Assembly: GCF_000247695.1 (NCBI RefSeq)
Contig: NW_004624866.1
Span: 4,630,452 to 4,694,451 of the forward strand
From: Heterocephalus glaber
Taxonomy: Eukaryota > Chordata > Mammalia > Rodentia > Bathyergidae
DNA length: 64,000 bases
Direction: 5' to 3'
A program made the position numbers and the translations under genes. Positions 56,413 through 64,000 of the stretch are shown here, in pieces (position 1 is the stretch's first letter; the number at the start of each line of letters is the position of its first letter). The notes under the pieces are model-generated. The model was given only the letters and a program-made list of their open reading frames with translations. It searched no databases and was not told the DNA's origin.

Positions 56413-59347
56413 AAAAAAAAAACACCAATGCCAATGCTAGCTCACAGGAGAGAACAACAAAGAAATGAGTTTACAAATTTAGTATTGTATCTACTTTGAA
56501 AGACTTGATCCTATTGGATCAAAGAACCAATAAAAGGAAGAGAGGGAGAAAAAGGGGCTAGGCACAAGCTTCCTTGACCGGGAAATTACCTAAAGTTCAC
56601 AACCTGAACATCTATCGCTTTGTCATCGTGTGTCATTTTATTTATCTTCTTAGGTAAGACTAGAAAATTGAATTTCTCCCTTTCCATTTTTCTGGAAAGT
56701 GTACAAACAATTCCTGCAGGTAATTCTGATACCCCAAACCCATTTTTTTCTAATTGAATCAAAAAGTTAAAGGATAAGGAGCTGAATTATCCTGAAATTT
56801 CCCTTAAACCATCCCCCACATTCTGCCCATGTGGTTCCTTTGCAAATAACTGGGAGAATCATCTATGTGTAATTTTTAATTCAACAAATCAAAGTTACTC
56901 CATTTATTAATGGAGGAAAAGGTTTCTTCTCAAGTTTTTCTTTCTACATATCCAACGTGAAGCAGGATTTGGTCAACTCTAACATCCTCAAACAAAGTAA
57001 CTTTAAATCTAAAACACTTATAACCTTAATATATCATTGTCCATCAGGCAATTTTACAATAGTGCTAAATGCAGTTTAAGGACGGCAACATCTTCTGGAT
57101 GAGCCACAGAAAGAATAATATATTTAGTCTACAAATTCATGAAATACTGAGCAGCTTGCCAAATGCATTCCACCTCCATGGTCCTGATTCCTTAAGCAAG
57201 ACAGGCATTAAGAGAGCTTCAAAAACAATGAAAGGAAGGTGGTGTTTACAACCTGAGCAAAAAGGATTTTAAAAACGCAACTGAAATAATGTTCTTTGAA
57301 TAACTGTTACTCCAAATGGTGAGTAGAAATGTCATATGAGCATGAATATAAGGCAAAAGAATATCTAAGCAAAAAGTAATTTCTCAGTTATTTTAAATCT
57401 TCCTTGAAGTGGGGCCTAGAAAATGTCGATGAGATGGGAGAGTTAAAGCCTGGCTTAAATTAAAAACATGTTAATTGGAAAAATAAGAAAAATAAGGCAA
57501 TGTCTAAATTCAGAAGCACTTCCAAAGGCATGGAAATTTACCCCAATTGAAGGATTCATCTATGCCAGGACCTACTGATCCTCTGAGTACATGTCATCTT
57601 CAGAAATGGGTGGGATGCTAAAAATGAATTATCACAGAGGGTTAAAGAGCAGCCTTGGCTTCCATACTCGGGTTGGCAAGCACTGAAATAATGAACTGGT
57701 CAATAACAATACTGCCCAATGTATTAGATCAAGAAATTATGAATCAGTTCTCTAAATTTAGCAGCTAGACTCATTTCTGTATGACTTTTCAAGCCAGTTC
57801 AGCCCAAATAGTAAGTATAGTATAAGACTTCTAAAGTAGAAGAGGGAAAATAAATCCCTCCCATGGAAATCAGAATTACATCCAGCCAAGTTCTTCTAAT
57901 TTTCCAATGTGGAAACACTTAGCAATGGCTGTTCAAATGCTTAGTCTAGATCTAAGACATTAAAAGAAATGAGAGATGGGGAGAGATGTGGTTACAGGAG
58001 TTCATTTTTGCAGAAATCCCATGATTAAACAAGTGTTCTATTTATAGAACTACATTAAAGACTTCAGAATCTTACTTGCTATAGTGACAAATACAGTTAA
58101 GCAGACTTTTCGACACTGTCAAAAGACAGCAGCTCTTAAGAATTATTTTAAAAACAAAAGACTCCCCAAGACGTCTTTGCTTTCACATTGAGAGAAAAAA
58201 AAAACTTTAATTTTTTCATTTCCCAATTTAATTTATCCTATTCATCTCAGTTGGGCTGAAGCATACTTGAAAGAGGAAGACAAAGCCTGGGCCAATTATC
58301 CAAAGAAGAACACACTGTCTTCCGTTAAAGGTTTATAAAAATAAATTTGGCTTACCAAAAAGGAATTCAAGGAGATTTTCACATTGTCCTCTCATTTCAT
58401 ATGAGTCTGTTGATTTTTACTCAGTATCTTTCTCCAAATTCACATTGGGTAGGGCAAGTTAAACAAAATTTCTAAACATATCACTGCAATCTAGCTAAAT
58501 ATAAATACAGGTTTTACATTTCAAGTCAAAAGATTACATCTAATTTGACTTTTAATTTTAAGAGATCACTCCAGATGGTGGTTGAGGACCATCGTGGGAG
58601 ACACAAAATTGGAACAAATTTCTCAAGAAATCTAACAGCCCATCTGGGGCATAATCAAGCAGTGAATTTCATTTAAACCCTAAGCACCTTGGAATGGAGT
58701 TTTTCCTCTTTGAATCAAGACAGAGTTCAAGCTCTTGCCTAGAATTTGTTGGCAAGTTGTACTTTCTGAAATCTGTATCCCAAGCACTACTCATCTTTTT
58801 AACTCTTGTGTGGGGTTTGCCACCTTGTGTCATACAGCACCATGGCAACCCAGCTTGAACATACAGACATTCCTGAGTTTGAAGGAACATCCCAACTGCA
58901 AATACAGGCTGAATGCAGCCAGGTTTTCTGCTGTGAACCAAAGAATCAGAAAGGAATTTTAATAAAATGTTTTTAATTCTGGCTTTGGGGAACAATAAGG
59001 CAAATACATCCTTGACATTGTAACAATTTGATGTGCTATCACAAAATAAAAGTTCTATATATATTCTTTATAGTCAATGATTTGAGAGCAGAAAATTTCT
59101 CAGGTTCACAGAAAGGAAAGCCATCCCTGCAAAATTGGTTTTTTAAGTTTTGGTACAACAGGTTTCTGCTTGTTCTCAAATTATACTTTAAATCACTTCA
59201 GCATTTTTGTAAGACTAAATAAAAGATAATTCTTATAAAATAACCCATGATGAATAACTAATTTTAATTATAAATTTGATATATATATTAAATATTTAAG
59301 TTTCTCAGTGTGAAAGATCAAGTTGCTGCTCTTCATTTTAAAAAACC
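56413..59347. other. Unassigned sequence
   Basis: About 2.9 kb without a recognised repeat. A minus frame of 108 codons (58669-58995) has no known domain. This may be old unique sequence. Confidence 0.4.
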
Positions 59348-59520
59348 TACCCATGCTGTGCTTAGTAGCACACACCTGTAGTCCTAGCTACCTGGGAGGC
59401 TGAGGCAGGAAGATCACAAGTTCAAGGCCAGCTTGGGAAACTTAGTGAGACCCTGTCTCAAAATTTAAAAATATAAAATTAAAAAGGGTTAGGATTGGGT
59501 TCAATCCCTAGCACCACCAT
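59348..59520 (+). mobile_element. B1-ID composite SINE
   Basis: CACACCTGTAGTCCTAGCTA, GGCAGGAAGATCACAAGTTC, TGAGACCCTGTCTCAAAATT, then a shortened ID half (GGGTTCAATCCCTAGCACC). Confidence 0.9.
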
Positions 59521-59608
59521 AGAAGTGGAGAAATCATGGCACAAGACTCTAAATCAACCAAAGGATAGCCGGAGAACTTAGTACTGAGATCATTCAAAAA
59601 TAATGTAA

Positions 59609-59649
59609 TTTTTTTTTTTTTTTTTGCTGCTGCTGCTGCTGCTGCTGCT
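59609..59649 (+). repeat. T17 followed by (GCT)8
   Basis: Seventeen T then eight perfect GCT units (a CAG/CTG-class triplet). No open frame of interest spans it. Confidence 0.95.
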
Positions 59650-59982
59650 TGGAAAAATTTCAACTTAAGACATCCAAATCACACTATACATCAAAGTAAA
59701 CTCCACATAAGTAAATTTTAATTCTTCAAAAAATATGACTAACACTAAAATTAAGTCATATTTTTGGATTCAGCTGTTAAGAAGGACATTCTAAGATTCA
59801 AAATCATGACATAAATGACCAAAAATTTAAATTTAAATTATGTAAAAAATGGAAACTTTTCCAAGCCTATAAAACTGAAAAGAGGAAGTGGGAAAAACAA
59901 TCAAAACAAATAGAGTTATTATCTATTACATGGGTCAGCAAACTACAACCCACCAGCCAAATCTAGCTTACTGCCAGTTTTT

Positions 59983-60177
59983 CAGTTTGGGAGTTTTTGT
60001 TTTATTTTTACAGTACTGAGAGCTGAACACAAGGCAACATCCCCAGCCCTTTTTATTTTTGAGACAGGATCTTCCTAAGTCACTAAGGTGCCAGACTGGG
60101 CTCAAACCTGGAATCCTCCTGCCTCTGCCTTCCAAACTGTTGGGATCATAGTTGTGTGCCACCATGCCCAGCTCCAA
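59983..60177 (-). mobile_element. B1-ID composite SINE nested in hAT
   Basis: Inverted ID half (CAGTACTGAGAGCTGAACAC, CATCCCCAGCCC) then inverted B1 half (TTGAGACAGGATCTTCCTAA, TCCTCCTGCCTCTGCCTTCC). Perfect target duplication TGCCAGTTTTT at 59972-59982 and 60178-60188. Confidence 0.95.
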
Positions 60178-60267
60178 TGCCAGTTTTTATAGGATCTGTG
60201 AGCTATGAAGGGCTTTTACATTTTTAATTAGTTGACAAAAATAAAGAGGCATAGTATTCAAGGACAT

Positions 60268-60671
60268 TTAGAGTGTCTTAATTATTTTTCTCATTGTTGA
60301 GAAAAAGTACCCAACACCCAAAGCTAAAGAAGGAAAGGTTTACTTGGCTCACAGTTTGTAGAGGTCTCAGTCCATAGTGGCTGGCTCCAAGGCAGGGTGG
60401 CCTGGCAGAGGGGCATCCCAGGAGAAATAGCTCATGTCAGGCAGAAAACAGCAAAAGCAAGCAATCCACAATAGCAGCTGCTTTCTGCCCCTTTTATACT
60501 CTATCTAGGCTACTTGGCTTGGGGCAGGTGCCAAACCAATCAATGGATTAGTTTATCAACCACAAACCCTTAATCCCAGCATCACACACTCTAGATCCAG
60601 CCACCTCTGAAAAGGCCCCACCTGTGACTACAAGAGGCTTTAGGGGTACATCCAGGCACGAGCCATTACAA
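60268..60671 (-). mobile_element. MaLR-type LTR nested in hAT
   Basis: On the plus strand TGTCTTAATTATTTTTCTCA, AGGAAAGGTTTACTTGGCTC, GTCTCAGTCCATAGTGGCTG and AAAAGGCCCCACCTGTGACT are the inverted landmarks of the LTR class at 18170 and 41184. The word AAGGACAT lies on both sides (60260-60267 and 60672-60679). No internal retroviral genes. Confidence 0.7.
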
Positions 60672-60888
60672 AAGGACATCAAGATACTACATAAAATTCA
60701 TGTTTCAGCGTTGCTACATTCATTCAGTTCCCTGTCGTCTCAGGCTATTGTTTGCAGCAGACTCTGTGGCCCAAAAACCTAAAATATTTACATGAAGCCG
60801 TTTATAAGAAGAGTTAGCCAATCCCTCCTCTACTATACAAAGTACTTGTACATAAGACAGTAAGGCCCAATAAACAGGCGAAGGAGAT

Positions 60889-61211
60889 TGTTACAGCTCA
60901 GCTCTGAAGTGGCCCCTACAGGCTCCTATGTTTGGGAGGTATGCGGATTACGGGGGCAGGACAGCTGACCTGCTGCTAGGTGGTGAGGTAGGTTTGTCTG
61001 CAAGAGGCAGGTCCCTGGAGGTGTAGCCCGGAAAGGTCTGTCTCCCTCCCCGGCTGCTCCTTTCATTCTCTGCTTCTCCTGAGCTCCACCCTCCTGCCCT
61101 GGAGCCCGCCAACAATGGACTAAAACAACCCCAAATAAACCTCTCTACCCTTACACGTCAGGTGTTTTGTCATGTCAGACAGTTTATCCCAGCAAGGAGG
61201 GAAGTAACGAA
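60889..61211 (+). mobile_element. MaLR-type LTR
   Basis: Starts TGTTACAGCTCAGCTCTGAA, continues GTTTGGGAGGTATGCGGATT, CAATGGACTAAAACAACCCC, AAATAAACCTCTC (polyadenylation-type signal) and TCAGGTGTTTTGTCATGTCA, ending AGGGAAGTAACGA. Compared with the copy at 41184, the last 90 bp align well. It is more GC-rich than the neighbours. Confidence 0.65.
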
Positions 61212-61261
61212 GAGATTTTTTTTCTTAGTAAAAGAAAAATTACAACTGTTTAAAAAAAACA

Positions 61262-61520
61262 GCAGGGGGTGAACGGAGCGCGGTGCTGAGGCCCCTCAGC
61301 GAAAACAATGCCCGCCCGCCCGAGGAGACCACAGGTTCCGTGGGGGACCGTAACCCTAACCCTAACCCTAAGGGAGCCTCGCTGGAGGCTGGACCTGCGA
61401 GAAGGGGCCGAAGGTGTACCCCCAACAGCACACGGCCGCCACAGGGACCGACCAGGAGCTGAGCGACCTGCTGGACTTGAGTGCGAGGTTTCCCCACCTG
61501 TTAATAGTGGGAAAACCAGA
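61262..61520. other. GC- and CpG-rich segment of unknown origin
   Basis: Unlike its AT-rich surroundings, this 260-bp segment has many CpGs and encloses a telomere-like tract at 61351-61371. Overlapping open frames exist on both strands, as expected in GC-rich DNA. It lies between an LTR and an L1 fossil. It could be a repeat 5' end, a processed pseudogene fragment or foreign filler. Confidence 0.5.
61351..61371 (+). repeat. Short interstitial telomere-like repeat
   Basis: Three perfect TAACCC units plus TAA, the vertebrate telomere repeat on its C-rich strand. Confidence 0.9.
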
Positions 61521-61564
61521 CCAGACACTGGGAAGCAGTCGGTTCAGTGGATCAGAACTCAGAA

Positions 61565-62030
61565 GGTGATGAAACACTTTCCACCTTTCTTGGTGAAGCC
61601 AGAATTAACCTGATTATGTAAACCAGACAAACAGTAAACAATAAAGGAAGGACAAAGGAAAAGAAAACTATGGAGCAATTTACTTCATGAACATATTGCA
61701 TAAATCCTCAAAAAAAAAAAAAGTTAAATTCCACTGTTCATAAAAGGAAGATCATAATCAAACAAACTACAGCTAACATCATACTTAATGGTGAAGGAAT
61801 GAAAGCTTTCTTCCATGAACAAGAACAAAGCAAGAATGTCTACTCTTAACCTCTCTCCAGTTCAGTGTTTTACTAGAAACTCCTGGTCAGCATTAACATG
61901 GCAACAAAAGGAAATAAAAGAGGAGGAGACTGGGAAAGAAGAAATAAAACTGTTTCCAGTGACAGACAACGTGATTATCCTAAAGAATCTTCAAAACCTG
62001 GAGTTTAGCAAGGTCACAGGATATGAGATG
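61565..62030 (+). mobile_element. L1 ORF2 fossil, 5' piece
   Basis: Begins with GAAACACTTTCC and GAAGCCAGAATTAACCTGAT, then AACCAGACAAA and GAAAACTATGGAGCAATTTA. It continues ACAGCTAACATCATACTTAA and TGGTGAAGGAATGAAAGC and ends AGCAAGGTCACAGGATATGA. These are L1 reverse-transcriptase words with many stops and frame changes. Confidence 0.85.
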
Positions 62031-62052
62031 CACACCCACACCCACACCCATC
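62031..62052 (+). repeat. (CACACC)n short tandem repeat
   Basis: Three to four CACACC units at the junction of the L1 and the MER2-like insertion. Confidence 0.85.
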
Positions 62053-62067
62053 CCAGTCTTAAGTCTC

Positions 62068-62390
62068 TAGACATGTGGCCCTCCATTTCTTCAGGCTCAT
62101 TGTCTGCACATTCAACCAACCATGGATTAGAAGTATGTGAAAGAAACTGTGGCTGAACTAAGCCCTTTGTTCTCATGTTCCCTAGGGAATATAATATAAC
62201 AATTGTTTATATAGCGTTTATATCGTCTTAGGTATTATAACTAATATGGAGATGATTTAAAATATACAAGAGGATGTGTATAGGTTGTATACAAATACTG
62301 TGCCATTTTCAAAGGAACTTAAGTATCCGTGGATTTTGGTATTTGTGGAGTTTCCTGGAACCGCTCTCTTGTGGATACTGAAAAACCACT
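62068..62390. mobile_element. MER2-like Tigger (TcMar) fossil nested in L1
   Basis: CATGTGGCCCTCCATTTCTT, ACATTCAACCAACCATGGAT, TAGCGTTTATATCGTCTTAG, TGGAGATGATTTAAAATATA, GGAACTTAAGTATCCGTGGA and GGATACTGAAAAACCACTG. Same family as the copy at 27452, in opposite orientation. Confidence 0.85.
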
Positions 62391-62401
62391 GTCTAGCAAT
62401 G

Positions 62402-62725
62402 TACAATAGGAACATTCATGGAATAATGAGTACTATTTACAGTAGTTCCAAAGGAACTGATACTTAGGTATAAATATAACATACATGTACACTTGATCTG
62501 TATGCTGAAATCTAAATAGCACTACTGAAGGAAATCAAAACAGACCTAAATGTAGAAGTATATACTATGTTCATATAAAATTTGATTTATAGATTTAATA
62601 CAGTTCCAATAAAAACTCTAGCAGTATATGGGCACAGGGAATCTGACATGGAAATGTAAAGAAATTAGAATATTTAAAAATTTTGGAAAAGAAGAATAAA
62701 AAAGGATTATACTTTGTGATTTTGA
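62402..62725 (+). mobile_element. L1 ORF2 fossil, 3' piece
   Basis: ATTTACAGTAGTTCCAAAGG, CTGTATGCTGAAATCTAAAT, TACTGAAGGAAATCAAAACA and TAGATTTAATACAGTTCCAA continue the L1 from 61565-62030 with the expected order. It ends abruptly, 3' truncated. Confidence 0.8.
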
Positions 62726-63135
62726 TATAGTGTAATTTATAGGAAGTACTGCACTGTGAAGGGATTCAGAAGTATTCTCCCCTGCCCTCCCCTCTTTTGA
62801 CTCCTTTCTGTATTTTGGGGCATAGGACCGAGTACTAAACAACAAAACATGGTTGTCAGTCAAGCATGTCATTTCTAGAGAATCATATGTAGATGTATTC
62901 TCATCCAGAAAAGAAAATAAAAATAATTTGAAAGAAAAAAAAAACAGTAAATGCTTTCTTTTATTGCCCAATTGAAAGAATCTCTCTGATCTCTTAAATT
63001 AGGGGTTTTGGAAAAATCAACACGAAATGCTGTAAAACAAGAGCTAAGAAATTGCAAGGTGGCACACCAAGTAAGTTCAACCCTTTCAGAAAGCATTGTG
63101 GCAGAGAGAATCAAGTCTCAGAAAGTGTACATTAC
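62726..63135. other. Unassigned sequence
   Basis: Nothing recognised. Confidence 0.5.
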
Positions 63136-63222
63136 AGGCTGGAGATTCAGGTCAGCGGCACCTTGCCTGCCTGGCACAAGGTCCTGAGTTCAATCCCTGG
63201 TACCAGGGGGGAAAAAAAGAAA
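63136..63222 (+). mobile_element. ID SINE (subfamily A)
   Basis: GGCTGGAGATTCAGGTCAGC, GCACCTTGCCTGCCTGGCAC, GAGTTCAATCCCTGGTACC. Target duplication GAAAGTGTACATTAC (63121-63135) and GAAAATGTCCATTAC (63223-63237). Confidence 0.95.
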
Positions 63223-63327
63223 GAAAATGTCCATTACTTCCTTTTCATTTATCCTAGGAACACAGCCTGGAAGATGTGCAAGTAAATCCCTGTGGTATCA
63301 TTAATACAATAAAAAGCCAGTAAGAGA

Positions 63328-63431
63328 GCTGGGGATTTAGCTCAATGGCACTATGCCTGCCTCAAAAGCACAAGGTCCTGAGTTCAATACCCAGTACCGA
63401 CCCCTCCCACCAAAAAAAGAAAAAAGAAAAG
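63328..63431 (+). mobile_element. ID SINE (subfamily A)
   Basis: GCTGGGGATTTAGCTCAATG, GCCTGCCTCAAAAGCACAAG, GAGTTCAATACCCAGTACC and a long A/G-rich tail. Target duplication AAAAGCCAGTAAGAGA (63312 on) and AAAAGCCAGTAATAGA (63432 on). Confidence 0.95.
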
Positions 63432-63447
63432 AAAAGCCAGTAATAGA

Positions 63448-63889
63448 TTTCCCTCAATTCTACGAGTCATTGTATTCAAATATCTAAAAGTTTTCACATA
63501 TCTAAAACTCAAGATATACAACTATAATCATGTACATTTAACCCATTACTTGTATCCACTTATCAAAATGGTGATACAAATCAATGATGTCTTCTACATA
63601 CTATACAGAGGCATCTCGTATAGGTGCAAAGAAGACCCTGAAAGAGGGCCAGACAGAATATTTATTTCCTTGGAGAGAGACAGCCACCAATAAAAATCAC
63701 AGCAGAGAAGCAGAGGAAGGGCAATGACCTCATGCCTGGTGTCTCAGATTTCCTAACTCAGACTTCCTGAAGCTCTCCCAGTGGCCAATCCAATCAGAAG
63801 TCAAAAAGTAAGGAAGCCTGGGGGATCCAGTCAGCCAGCACCACTGCTCCCTCCAAGAGGGCAGAGAACAGGTGAGGCAAGGTGCACAG
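63448..63889. other. Unassigned sequence
   Basis: Nothing recognised. Confidence 0.5.
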
Positions 63890-64000
63890 CCTCCACAATT
63901 TAGGTGTTGTCATTGGGATGGGGTTAAGAAGTGGGGCCTTTATGAGCCCACAGGCCATGATGATTCCTTCCTTGTCAATGGGATTAAGACCTTTGCAGTT
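63890..64000 (+). mobile_element. MaLR-type LTR, cut by the window edge
   Basis: TTAGGTGTTGTCATTGGGAT, AAGTGGGGCCTTTATGAGCC and CAATGGGATTAAGACCTTTG match the left-central part of MaLR LTRs (GGTGGGGCCTTTGGGAGG, AATGGGATTAGTGCCCTTAT). Confidence 0.55.

Larger units (their letters stand above)
59930..60828 (+). mobile_element. hAT fossil carrying a B1 and an LTR
   Basis: The left end CATGGGTCAGCAAACTACAA, then CACCAGCCAAATCTAGCTTA and GCCAGTTTTTATAGGATCTG. The right part is GCAGACTCTGTGGCCCAAAA, ACCTAAAATATTTACATG and GAGTTAGCCAATCCCTC. Both match the mammalian hAT family with GGGGTTGGCAAACT-type ends. The pieces are collinear once the two insertions are removed. No transposase remains. Confidence 0.75.

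Noticed and set aside
58669..58995. 108-codon minus frame
   Set aside because: No domain recognised; the composition is like random sequence. An acceptor-like site near the start has no matching donor.
61351..61371. True telomere or subtelomere
   Set aside because: Only 3.5 units, embedded in repeat-rich interstitial DNA on both sides.
61308..61613. Overlapping frames on both strands in the GC-rich block
   Set aside because: GC-rich DNA has few stops. The plus frame runs into L1 sequence and includes the telomere-like tract translated as TLTLTL.
62618..62971. 117-codon minus frame
   Set aside because: Partly antisense of the L1 fossil and otherwise low-complexity.
18241..63431. ID elements as functional tRNA-Ala genes
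   Set aside because: They keep Pol III A- and B-box-like words but lack a proper cloverleaf, carry A tails and have target duplications, so they are SINEs.

Overview
The window looks like non-coding nuclear DNA of a placental mammal, almost certainly a rodent. The sequence is AT-rich and CpG-poor and contains no long open reading frame. It is full of interspersed repeats in the usual mammalian layers: old mammal-wide families (MIR, L2, L1M, MER5A, MER20, MER2-like Tigger, MaLR/MLT LTRs), overlaid by rodent SINEs (B1 and tRNA-Ala-type ID elements, and composites of the two). B2 elements and the typical mouse B1 and L1 forms are not seen. The commonest ID subfamily has an unusual middle section and a GAGTTCRATCC B box, which points to a non-murid lineage; a hystricomorph is my guess, with low confidence. 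All family names come from memory of consensus sequences; no search was run.

Layout. Positions 1-15177 hold only ancient fossils: L2 at 0.9 kb, MIRs at 2.3, 2.9 and 11.1 kb, two related hAT fossils at 3.4 and 3.9 kb, and an MLT-type LTR at 6.8 kb. No B1 or ID copy was found there. At 15.2-19.2 kb there is a B1-ID composite, a short hAT element resembling horizontally transferred mammalian hAT families (15667-15895), and an L2 ORF2 fossil split by an LTR that is itself split by an ID element. At 19-35 kb the sequence is mostly unassigned, with scattered MIR, MER2-like, L1M, MER5A-like and B1 copies. At 35.9-36.8 kb an L1M 3' end is interrupted by one B1 and one ID. From 38 to 51 kb SINEs are dense, with an L1 ORF2 fragment (42.9 kb), a Tigger-like fossil (45.1 kb) and LTR-like sequence (46.6-47.6 kb). 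From 51 to 64 kb come an L1M 3' end (53.2-53.9 kb), MER20 (55.4 kb), a MIR split by an ID (56 kb), a hAT fossil carrying a B1 and an LTR (59.9-60.8 kb), a GC-rich segment with a telomere-like tract (61.3 kb), an L1 ORF2 fossil split by a MER2-like element (61.6-62.7 kb), two IDs, and the start of another LTR at the right edge.

Genes. No complete gene is visible. The best coding candidate is one possible internal exon on the minus strand at 38799-38930: 132 nt, open, phase 0 at both ends, with good splice consensus at both sides. Its protein was not recognised. A few weaker exon-like islands are listed as findings. The window is best read as intergenic DNA or long introns. Nothing here is a set of genes working together, and I found no new multi-gene system. 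The most notable items are the hAT element at 15.7 kb, the telomere-like tract, the exon candidate, and the datable nested insertions.
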